From NCBI RefSeq assembly GCF_012927245.1, contig NZ_JABBGE010000005.1:496001-560000 (forward strand): a stretch of DNA of 64,000 nt. Direction: 5' to 3'. Below the pieces are notes generated by a model, which saw only the letters and a program-made list of their open reading frames with translations, was not told the DNA's origin and made no database searches. Origin of the DNA: Streptomyces sp. R302. GTDB taxonomy: Bacteria; Actinomycetota; Actinomycetes; Streptomycetales; Streptomycetaceae. Below are positions 36,725 to 43,867 of this stretch, piece after piece. A program made the translations under genes and the position numbers. Each line of letters opens with the position of its first letter. The stretch's first letter is position 1.

Positions 36725-36877
36725 CTACCGGGCCGCAGGAGCCTCCTCACGCAGATACGTACGCATCGCCTCCTCCGTCTCGGCGGAGAACGGCGACACC
36801 TCCAACAGCACGGCCAGCTCCCCAAGCCGGCGACGCGCCCGCATCAGCACCGTTTCGTCCGACAGCTGTTTCGCCAC
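36725..36877 (-). CDS. Small orphan of the conjugation operon, apparently shortened by an amber codon
   Basis: From GTG 36877 (GGGAGG upstream) 50 residues are read: AKQLSDETVLMRARRRLGEL and SPFSAETEEAMRTYLREE, ending at TAG 36725. In the same frame the sequence continues as AFGRWCEVPAQTRLTRAALL and closes with TGA at the GTGA overlap with the next gene. The TAG may be a CAG-to-TAG change in a ~76-residue protein. Helical, charged, no family recognised. Confidence 0.5.
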   Translation of the reverse strand: MAKQLSDETVLMRARRRLGELAVLLEVSPFSAETEEAMRTYLREEAPAAR

Positions 36878-36987
36878 GGCCGACACCTCCCATCCCCACT
36901 CCCCGGCGGCCACTCCGCCGGTCCACCCCCGCAAGGAGCCGGCCGGGCCCGAACGTGACAGCCCCGGCCCAAGAAAATCCGCGAGCC

Positions 36988-37800
36988 TCACGCCGCCCGC
37001 ACCCACTGCCGCGCAACAGGCCGCAACCGCGCCACGGTCCGGCTGCGCCGCTTACGCCGGGCCGCCGCCGACACCCCGGCCTGCTCCCGCGACTCCGCCC
37101 GCACCTCGTCCGCGATCTGCCGCGCCCGCGCCGCGCTCAGCAGTCCCGTCTGCACCCCCCACAGCAGCAACTCGGCCAGCTCCGCCCGCGCCGGCTCCCA
37201 CTCCCGCGCCCCCTCCATCAGGCCGCCGGCCACGGCCTGCTCCACCACCCCGGCCCGGCACGCGGCCTCCTCGATGTCCTCGCCGCTCGCCAGCCCCGCC
37301 AGCTCTGCATCCCACCCGAGCGCCTGCGGATCGTCGGCCCGCAGCTCCCGGCTCGCCCGGTGCAGCGTCTCCATCCGCAGGTTGGCCGCGACCTTCCGAG
37401 TTCGGTGCAGCGGATAGGCGCGCACCACCCCGTACAGGGCCGCCACCACGACCTGCCCCACCTCGTCGAAATCCCGCCCCGGCCGCAGCAGCGACAGCGT
37501 GGTGCGCACCGCCCCGTCCACCATCGCCTGCACCACCACCCGGGCCGCCAGCCGCGCCCCCGCACCCTCACCGGCCGCCACCGCCAGCAGCGCGCCCATC
37601 CACCGGTCGCTGTGCTCTCGGCCCACCTGCCGGTCCCGCACCCCGAGCCAGCCCAGCAACTCCTCCAGCTCCGACGGCCCCTCACCCGGCGTCAGAACAC
37701 CGGCCTCCTCCAGCCAGCCACGCACCCGCGCCCCGGCGCTCGGCTCGGCACACACCAGCGCCCACTCGGCGTTCAGCCCCCTGAAAACACGGATGTCCAC
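36988..37800 (-). CDS. Helical regulator-like protein, first gene of the conjugation operon
   Basis: A 270-residue all-helical protein. RAYPLHRTRKVAANLRMETL in the middle resembles the promoter-recognition part of sigma-70-like proteins found in actinobacterial mobile elements. The C-terminus (RARQIADEVRAESREQAGVS; RKRRSRTVARLRPV) is basic and could be a helix-turn-helix. A DNA-binding role is therefore plausible but unproven. GTG 37800 follows AAAGGG. It leads the operon directly behind the repeat-rich control region. Confidence 0.6.
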   Translation of the reverse strand: MDIRVFRGLNAEWALVCAEPSAGARVRGWLEEAGVLTPGEGPSELEELLGWLGVRDRQVGREHSDRWMGALLAVAAGEGAGARLAARVVVQAMVDGAVRTTLSLLRPGRDFDEVGQVVVAALYGVVRAYPLHRTRKVAANLRMETLHRASRELRADDPQALGWDAELAGLASGEDIEEAACRAGVVEQAVAGGLMEGAREWEPARAELAELLLWGVQTGLLSAARARQIADEVRAESREQAGVSAAARRKRRSRTVARLRPVARQWVRAA

Positions 37801-37847
37801 GACACGGCCCTTTCTCGATCACGTGTCGTCGACTGTCCTCAGCACCC

Positions 37848-37968
37848 CTGACCCAGAAACTGACCCAGAACCACAAACCCGCAGGTCAAACGGTTGCCCA
37901 AAGAGCAACCTGCCCCCGGCCCCCGGCCTGGGTCACTCCGCTCGCCCGTCGGGTCATCACCCGGGTCA
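37848..37968. promoter_or_regulatory. Control region of the conjugation operon with repeated TGACCC/GGGTCA sites
   Basis: TGACCC occurs at 37849 and 37861 (12 bases apart) and its complement GGGTCA at 37930, 37951 and 37963 (the last two also 12 apart). Between them GGTTGC (37892-37897) and GCAACC (37905-37910) form a hairpin or operator. The 12-base phasing and position just upstream of GTG 37800 suggest a repressor array controlling conjugation. Confidence 0.55.
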
Positions 37969-38048
37969 GCCTTCGAAGCAGGGCAACGGCCACCGTCCGC
38001 ACGGTGACGCGCTCCTAGTCCCCGGCGTACCGTGAAAGGCTGGACGCC

Positions 38049-38594
38049 ATGATCGAACCGACCCGGAACACGGAGCTCTGGAAGTTCCTGGGCTCGCTGC
38101 GGGAGGGAGAGCTGCTTTCCGGCACCGTCGCGGCCATCGAACCGTTCGGGGTGTTCGTCGACCTGGACGCAGGTCTCCCGTATCCCTGCTTCCCCGGGGT
38201 CGGGTTTCTGACGCTGCCGGAGCTGAGCTGGCGACGCTTCGACGACGCGTCGGAAGTCGTTCAGGTGGGAGAGCGCGTCACCTGCGTGTTCCTCCAGTTC
38301 GACACCTACAACGGGGAGGCCCGGCTGTCGCTCAGGGCCACGCGGCCCGATCCCTTCCAGGCATTCGCCGAGCGCGTGGACGTAGGGCACAAGCTGATAG
38401 GGAGGGTCGCCCTGCGGCTTCCGTCCGCCCTCGTCGTAGAGATCGCCGACGGGGTCGAGGGGTGCGCCCACGTGAGTGAGCTGCCCCCCGACCGGCCCGA
38501 CCCCGAGGCCGATTTCACCGTGGGCGAGGAGGTCGTCGTGCTCGTCGCCGGCGTCGACCGGCAGCGCCGAACGGTGAAACTGCCCCAGGGGTAG
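38049..38594 (+). CDS. S1-domain RNA-binding-like protein
   Basis: A 181-residue protein. Residues ~18-95 form an S1-type OB fold (LLSGTVAAIEPFGVFVDLDA ... VGERVTCVFLQFDTYNGEARLSLR) and residues ~105-180 a second, weaker one (LIGRVALRLPSALVVEIADG ... VGEEVVVLVAGVDRQRRTVKL). Such small S1 proteins are common in Streptomyces and probably bind RNA. ATG 38049 has GAAAGG upstream. Not in an operon. Confidence 0.75.
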   Translation: MIEPTRNTELWKFLGSLREGELLSGTVAAIEPFGVFVDLDAGLPYPCFPGVGFLTLPELSWRRFDDASEVVQVGERVTCVFLQFDTYNGEARLSLRATRPDPFQAFAERVDVGHKLIGRVALRLPSALVVEIADGVEGCAHVSELPPDRPDPEADFTVGEEVVVLVAGVDRQRRTVKLPQG

Positions 38595-38666
38595 GCCGCG
38601 CCCCAACGGTCCCTGAAGGCCGCCGCATCGGATGCCGGGAGTGGCGAAGAGCTGACTGTGGGTGGA

Positions 38667-38750
38667 GGTTGCGCTACCAGTTGCACGGTTGGTTGCGTCA
38701 CAGGTTGCGTGGAGGGTTGCGCCACCGGTTGCGTCACCGGTTGCGGGCCT
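38667..38750. repeat. Seven 12-bp tandem repeats (GGTTGCGYCACC)
   Basis: Seven 12-base units run head to tail: GGTTGCGCTACC, AGTTGCACGGTT, GGTTGCGTCACA, GGTTGCGTGGAG, GGTTGCGCCACC, GGTTGCGTCACC, GGTTGCGGGCCT. They could be iterons for a replication or regulatory protein. The GGTTGC core also appears in the hairpin at 37892-37910. The minus strand could read Gln-Pro-Val-Thr repeats, but no gene there is supported. Confidence 0.75.
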
Positions 38751-38923
38751 GTTTCGCGCGACCTTCCATTGCCGCAGGTCAGGCCCTGTGGGTCAGCCCT
38801 CCTCGCCGCCGACACCTCTTTCTCCGCATGCCGGAGGAAGAGGAAAGCTGTTCCTTCCCCGGCGCGGCCGGCTGGAGCCCCGTGGACCGGGGCCGGCTGC
38901 GCGGGACGCGGGGCCTGGGGGCG

Positions 38924-39469
38924 TCAGGGCGCAGAAGGGGTGTTCAGGTTGCGCAGCATCACCGCGTACAGCGGCGAGTCCGGGAACGGCTGCCTGTTGC
39001 CGATCCGCCGGTAGCCCCACCTCTCGTACAGCGCCGCCACCTTGGGGTGGTCGGGGTCGACCAGGAGCACGGCTAGGGCTTCGGGGCGGTCCTCGATGAG
39101 CGCGGTGTGCAGCCGCTGGGCGGTCCCGGTCTTGCGCCAGGCCGGCCGCACCATGAGTTCCGAGACGCTGAACGTCGACTCGTCCGCCGGCGCCTGGGGC
39201 AGGTGCTCGCGCCACTATTCCCGGCCCGGGTTCGCCGGGGCGCCGTACGCGAACCCGACCGGCTTCCCGTCGTCGTAGCCGATGGCGCAGGCGAATCCGG
39301 GGTTGGAGCCCCAGTGGTCCACGAACCAGGGGAAGCGTTCGTCGAATTCGGTCATGTCGTCGGCGTACGCGTCCGCGTGGACGTCGAGGAGGGTCTGCCG
39401 GATGGCCGACAGGTCGGCGTGTCCGAAGCGGCGGAGGGTGACGGCGGCGGTGCTCAAGAGCGGCTCCAT
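38924..39469 (-). pseudogene. GNAT acetyltransferase with an in-frame amber codon
   Basis: One continuous frame of ~181 codons from ATG 39469: TLRRFGHADLSAIRQTLLDV, FACAIGYDDGKPVGFAYG, then TAG at 39215-39217, then WREHL, FSVSELMVRPAWRKTGTAQRL (acetyl-CoA loop region) and ALYERWGYRRIGNRQPFPD. Apart from the TAG (probably a former Tyr codon: GRE-TAG-WREHL) the GNAT fold is complete. The start overlaps the end of the TPR regulator by 16 bases, a regulator/GNAT pairing seen in Streptomyces. Confidence 0.75.
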
Positions 39470-39945
39470 TCGGTCCGGTAGCGGTCCATCCATTCGTGCG
39501 CGAGGCGCGCGGAGGGTGCGTGAGCGATCAGGTCGCGTTGGAAGTCTCCGAGGAGCTGCCGTATCCGGCCCGACAGCGGAGCGCCGTCCATGATCCTGAA
39601 CACCTCACCACTGGTCGCGCAGGCCTGTTCGATGTCGCCCTGGTGGAGCTGCGCGAGGGCGAGCTGGGCCGTGGTGTGCGCCCTGTTGTGCCGGTAGGAG
39701 GGCGGCAGCGCGGCGAGCGCCCGGTGCGAGGCCGCCTCCGCCTGCGCGGGGTGACCCAGGATGGCTTTATTCACGAGAACCGACAGCACCTGTTCACCAC
39801 TTCCGGAGGCGGTGAGTCCAAAGTGTTCGAATGGCATACCGATGAGATCCGGGCTGTGAGGGCCCGCGAGGTGTCTCACTGGTGACGATGCACTTTGGTC
39901 ACGACTTGGGGAAGTGGATGGGCCTGTCGTGTACCTGCGGTCCAC
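39454..39945 (-). pseudogene. C-terminal piece of an XRE/TPR-type regulator
   Basis: The tail reads AEAASHRALAALPPSYRHNR, LALAQLHQGDIEQACATSGE, IRQLLGDFQRDLIAHAPSAR and HEWMDRYRTEW, the TPR-rich C-terminus of Streptomyces XRE-family regulators. The N-terminal helix-turn-helix is absent. The homologous sequence includes the 49-bp inverted repeat copy at 39762-39810, so the gene was broken by the rearrangement there. Followed by the GNAT gene. Confidence 0.65.
39762..39810 (-). repeat. Left copy of a 49-bp inverted repeat
   Basis: Minus strand begins GCCTCCGGAAGTGGTGAAC and ends CTCGTGAATAAAGCCA. The same 49 bases with one mismatch lie inverted at 40530-40578. Encodes GSGEQVLSVLVNKA of the TPR regulator in both copies. 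Confidence 0.85.
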
Positions 39946-39954
39946 GCTGTGCCT

Positions 39955-40476
39955 ATGGGGAGACGATCACAGGTCCGGACAGGTACGCCGGGCGGCTGCC
40001 TTATCAATGGATGCCTGACCGTGCTGGGACTGCTGCTCGTGGCCGTCGTCGGCGTGTTGATCTGGCTGGAGACACAGCCAGCGCGTGATGAGGCCCAAGC
40101 GCGCCAGAACCTGCGGGACAACGTCGAACTGCTCCGCGACCGGCTGGGCGAGGCGGCGGCTGACGGCAGCCTGCCCGATACGGAGATTGCTCGGGTCTTC
40201 CCTCCCGCGAAGCCAGCCAAGGGCTACGTCGGCGTGACACGGCATGGCGAGGCGGTCACCGTGGTTGCCGAAGTCCTCGGTCAGGGACCGCCGCGGGCCT
40301 TCATCTTCGTGTATGAGCGGTCGGTGACGGGCTGTTACGCCTTCGAGGTGCCGCCCCCGGGCCCTGCGGCCTCGCAGCCCTCGATCAGGGAGCTATCACA
40401 GGAGGCGTGTTCGGCAGGCGCGGCCACGCTCCCCGGAACCGATGGTCGGGATCAACAGTCACGTGACTCGAAGTAG
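39955..40476 (+). CDS. Single-pass membrane protein of unknown function
   Basis: A 173-residue protein with one membrane helix (CLTVLGLLLVAVVGVLIWLE) after a short basic lead, then a charged coiled segment (DEAQARQNLRDNVELLRDRL) and a compact extracytoplasmic or cytoplasmic domain with two Cys (SVTGCYAFEV; LSQEACSAG). ATG 39955 is the best start: it gives a normal lead to the helix. It lies wholly inside the segment bounded by the 49-bp inverted repeats. Confidence 0.6.
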   Translation: MGRRSQVRTGTPGGCLINGCLTVLGLLLVAVVGVLIWLETQPARDEAQARQNLRDNVELLRDRLGEAAADGSLPDTEIARVFPPAKPAKGYVGVTRHGEAVTVVAEVLGQGPPRAFIFVYERSVTGCYAFEVPPPGPAASQPSIRELSQEACSAGAATLPGTDGRDQQSRDSK

Positions 40477-40478
40477 TT

Positions 40479-40501
40479 CTGCGTGGAGGGCTTCCACGCA
40501 G
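40479..40501 (+). terminator. Hairpin after the membrane protein gene
   Basis: CTGCGTGGA and TCCACGCAG form a perfect nine-base stem with a five-base loop, three bases after the stop codon. There is no clear T-run after it, so termination strength is uncertain. Confidence 0.55.
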
Positions 40502-40529
40502 CGTCTGTTCGATCCGGAACCATCCCGGT

Positions 40530-40578
40530 GCCTCCGGAAGTGGTGAACAGGTGCTGTCGGTTCTCGTGAACAAAGCCA
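40530..40578 (+). repeat. Right copy of the 49-bp inverted repeat
   Basis: Plus-strand partner of 39762-39810 (one mismatch). Sequence on either side is unrelated between the copies, so only this 49-base block was duplicated or is a recombination scar. Confidence 0.85.
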
Positions 40579-40935
40579 GTTTCCGAGGTCAGGTGGCGGT
40601 GGAGTCGGATGGGACTGCATGCCCGTGCGATCGGGCCGCCCGCCCAGCCCCTGCCTCGCTGGGACGGAGCGTCGGCCTGTCCGCCGGGGCCGCCCCACGA
40701 GCTTGGGGGAGCCGCGCGAGACCGGTGTCATCCGGCGTCTCATCGTGGAGGTGGACCGGCTGCCGTGGGCAGCTGCCCGCGCAACGACCCGAGCGGGCCG
40801 GCCTGCAGACGCGGTTCCGCAGCCAGATCCGACGCGGCCGGCACGAGGAAGGGCAGGTGGCGCAGTGCCGGCAGCGGGCGTCCTCGGCGGTCTGGGAAGA
40901 AGTGCGGGGCCTGGCTCGTAGCGCAGGCCCCGCGG
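40579..40935. other. Intergenic region, no gene supported
   Basis: No coding sequence with a start and recognisable domain on either strand. Confidence 0.35.
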
Positions 40936-40959
40936 CCGGGGGCGCGCGTCGCGCCCCGG
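40936..40959 (-). terminator. GC-rich hairpin after the trypsin-fold gene
   Basis: CCGGGGGCGCG and CGCGCCCCGG pair with one bulged base and a three-base loop, about a dozen bases beyond the stop at 40971. It fits an intrinsic terminator of a GC-rich actinobacterium, without a T-run. Confidence 0.5.
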
Positions 40960-40970
40960 TGTGTTCGGTC

Positions 40971-43049
40971 CTAAAGGGTGCCGGTGATGGCGGTGGTGCC
41001 GAGGGTTCCGGTCACGCCCTGGAGGGTGACCGTGGTGGTCGGGGTCCAGGTGCGGTCGGCGTGGCGGATGATGTGGATGAGCTTGTTGTCGGCCGTGGTG
41101 GCCGTCAGCTGGAGCTCGCCGTCGACGTGCGCGGCGCCGAGGGACTTGACGGTGACCGCGCCCAGGTAGTCCTTGAGGTCACCGAAAGCAGCCCAGGTGC
41201 GGTCGGCCTTGCGGATGGTGTGGTACTGCCGGGTGCCGTTGTCGGTGGCGATGACGATCTGCGCGTCGCCGCCGGTGCCGGCCATGCTCACCGAGGTGAT
41301 GGGTCCCGTCGTGCCTGCGGCGCTGGCGACGTTGCCCCAGGTGCTCCACTGTCCGGCGGTGTTGCGGATGGTGTGGAAGGCCTTGCCGCCGCTGACGGCG
41401 ATGAGCTGGAGTTCGCCGCCGACGCTCGCGGTGGCCGCGGTGGTGACGGTGCCGATCGGTCCTACGGCGCCGGCGACGTCGCCGAAGGAGGTCCAGTGGC
41501 CGGTGGCGTTGCGCAGGGTGTGGAAGACCTTGCCGCCGGCGACCGCGACGACATGGAGGTCGCTGCCGATGGAGACGGCCGAGAGCTGCGTGACGTTGCT
41601 GAGGGTGCCGGCGACGTCACCGACGTGACCGAAGTTGCCCCAGCTGCCGTCCGCCTTGCGAACGGTGTGGTGGATCTTTCCGTCACCGCCGAGGGCGACG
41701 ACGTGGGTGTCGGCGTTGATACCGGCCGCGGCGGCCGTGCGGACACCGCTGATGTCCCCGGCCTTGGACTGGATGTCGGTGAAGCCGGTCCAGGAGCCGT
41801 CGGCCAGGCGGATGCCCTGGTAGAGGCTGGTGCCGGCCTGTACCAGGGTCTCGGCCTTCCATCCGGGGGCGAGTGCGCGGGCCTGCACCATCCACTCGCC
41901 GAGGTCGTCGACGCGGCTTGCGAACGCCCCGGTGCGGGTCTCGGTGCTGCCCAGGCAGCCGCCCTGCCAGGACCGGCTGATGATGCCGGCGAGGGAGTAG
42001 GTGTTGACTCCGGTGTGGCGCAGCGCCGGCCCGCCGGCGTCGCCCGCGCACACGGTCGCATCGGCTGGATCGGCGGCCGCGAGGTCGAATCCGGCCGGCT
42101 CGACGGTCCCGGCGGTGAACGCCGCGTCATGGCGGGAGAACGGAACCCACTCGGTCTTGGTACGGCCGAAACCCACGACCGTCAGCTGCTGACCCGCAGC
42201 GGGCGTACCGGAGACGAGCGGGACAGGCGTGATGCCGGTCGCCGGCTTCGCGAGGCGGGCCATGACCAGGTCCCGGTCGGGGTGCGGTACCAGCTGCGCG
42301 ATGTCGCTGGTGTGACCACCTGCCAGGTACGGCTGCGGCTTGCCGAGCACGACGGTGGTCTTGTCCTTCGGCGCCCCGGCCGCGACGGTGTTGCTCTCGG
42401 CGGGGTTGTCGGCGAAGCAGCTCTTCGCCGAGATGACCCACTCCGGGTCGACCAGCGCGGCGGAGCAGGTGCGCTTGGCGTCCCCGATGGTCAGCTTGCC
42501 GTTGAAGCCGAGCCCGAAGATGTCCGTGGACACGCCGGGCGGGGTGGTGGCGGTGGTGCCGGTGACACGCATGTCGAGCAGGACAGCCTCGGTCTGCTCG
42601 GCTCCGGCCTCGCCGAAGCCCTTGCCGGTGTTGGCGGGGAAGTCGAGGGTCTTCTGCTCGTCCTGGACGGAGATGCTCGCCTTGACCGACCGCTCGTAGG
42701 TCTGGATCCGGTAGGCACCGGGGATGTTGACGGTGAGGTAGCCCGTGCCGCGCGGGGCGGCGAAACACATGCGCTCCTCGTCCAGCTTGATACCGCGTGC
42801 CCAGACCTTGATTTGGTACGGGCCGGAGCAGGAGGTGTAGGTGATGCCGCCGTCGCCGCGTATGAGGCGGGCGCCGGTCTCGGCGAAGACCTGGTCGCTG
42901 TCCGGGTAGGAGCCGTCCTCGTAGACGAACGGGGCACCGGCGTTGGCGGCCGGCTCGCCGGTGGCGGAGGCCACGGGAGTCGCGGTCCCCAGCAGGACAG
43001 CAGCGGTCGCCGTGGTGGCGGGCAGCCACCAGCGTGTACGCAAAGCCAT
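40971..43049 (-). CDS. Secreted trypsin-fold protein lacking catalytic His and Ser, with beta-propeller-like repeats
   Basis: A 692-residue secreted protein with signal peptide (ATTATAAVLLGTATPVASA). Residues ~180-390 follow the chymotrypsin fold, but the histidine motif TAAHC reads ISAKSCF and the serine motif GDSGGP reads CAGDAGGPAL, so both His and Ser are gone while Asp (HPDRDLVMARL) remains. It is probably proteolytically inactive. Residues ~400-690 hold five or six ~45-residue repeats with W-x-F/W and H-H/T pairs (GKIHHTVRKADGSWGNFG; GKVFHTLRNATGHWTSFG), as in tectonin/PLL lectin propellers. It is divergent from the polymorphic toxin gene. Confidence 0.75.
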   Translation of the reverse strand: MALRTRWWLPATTATAAVLLGTATPVASATGEPAANAGAPFVYEDGSYPDSDQVFAETGARLIRGDGGITYTSCSGPYQIKVWARGIKLDEERMCFAAPRGTGYLTVNIPGAYRIQTYERSVKASISVQDEQKTLDFPANTGKGFGEAGAEQTEAVLLDMRVTGTTATTPPGVSTDIFGLGFNGKLTIGDAKRTCSAALVDPEWVISAKSCFADNPAESNTVAAGAPKDKTTVVLGKPQPYLAGGHTSDIAQLVPHPDRDLVMARLAKPATGITPVPLVSGTPAAGQQLTVVGFGRTKTEWVPFSRHDAAFTAGTVEPAGFDLAAADPADATVCAGDAGGPALRHTGVNTYSLAGIISRSWQGGCLGSTETRTGAFASRVDDLGEWMVQARALAPGWKAETLVQAGTSLYQGIRLADGSWTGFTDIQSKAGDISGVRTAAAAGINADTHVVALGGDGKIHHTVRKADGSWGNFGHVGDVAGTLSNVTQLSAVSIGSDLHVVAVAGGKVFHTLRNATGHWTSFGDVAGAVGPIGTVTTAATASVGGELQLIAVSGGKAFHTIRNTAGQWSTWGNVASAAGTTGPITSVSMAGTGGDAQIVIATDNGTRQYHTIRKADRTWAAFGDLKDYLGAVTVKSLGAAHVDGELQLTATTADNKLIHIIRHADRTWTPTTTVTLQGVTGTLGTTAITGTL

Positions 43050-43867
43050 GAAGTCGCTTTCTGTGGGCACCCCGGAGACGATCCGGTGATGCTGCCGAAA
43101 CGTTTCCGGGCGTACCGGAAACGCAAGAGAGACCCGGCCGCTTCATCGCGGTTCGGGAAGATCGCCTGGGGGCCGCCGAGCAGCATAACCATGAACATGC
43201 CGAGGTACCGACTCCGTGTGGCACGTCAGGCGTTCAGCCCCCGCCGTTGGCATGCAGGGCAGAAGTACCGCAGGTCACGGCATGAGGCGGACCCTGGCGG
43301 AAAGAGGCGGCCGTGTCGCCACAGCACCATGACAAGCCCAGGGACGGCAGCCGGGTGCCGTGGGCCGGCAGGCGCGGGGGCGGAGACCGGGGGCGCTCGT
43401 CAGCGAGGGCCCGACAGGCATTCGGCTGCAATCCGGCCCCGGTGTGGCGGATCCCGCCCGGGCGCTGAAGCCCCGGCTCGGCGGAAGTCCTTCGGCTCAC
43501 CTCACCCGTGCTTGCTCACTCGGGCAGGCCTACCGCGCTGGCACTCGGGCCTGCCGCGCCCGGTCTTCTGGCGCAGCAGCCGATGGTCGATGTCCCGCGC
43601 CTGACCTGGAGTTTAGAAAGTTCCGATTCCCGTACAACCATTCGCATCACTGCTTCGTCTCTCTGCTGGACGTCGAGCCGCACCGTGGGCAAGGAAGCCC
43701 GCAGGGTCCAGCCGCCGTCGCCTGGCCTGGGGAGCGTCCGGGGCGGCGGCCGGCTGTGCGGCTATGCGGCATGCCCGGCGAACCGCGCAGTGTCGGCCAG
43801 GTGACCACCCTGGCCTCGTTCGGCATGCCCATGTTCGGCAACTCACGACTTTCGAGGAGATTTCTGC
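43050..43867. other. Divergent control region between dead protease and toxin genes
   Basis: About 820 bases with no supportable gene. GAGGAG eight bases before GTG 43868 is the toxin's ribosome site. The AT-richer stretch near 43610-43660 may hold a promoter for the toxin gene. Confidence 0.4.

Noticed and set aside
36988..37800. Calling this gene a sigma factor
   Set aside because: Only a short helical segment resembles region 2 or 4; core-binding motifs are not visible.
37892..37910. GGTTGC hairpin as a terminator
   Set aside because: Only six base pairs, no T-run, and positioned upstream of the operon start; more likely regulatory.
28107..38048. A complete conjugative element
   Set aside because: No relaxase, coupling protein, integrase or origin of transfer could be seen in the window.
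40551..43604. Plus-strand 1017-codon open frame over the trypsin-fold gene
   Set aside because: Glycine/valine/alanine-rich shadow of the real gene, running across intergenic DNA.
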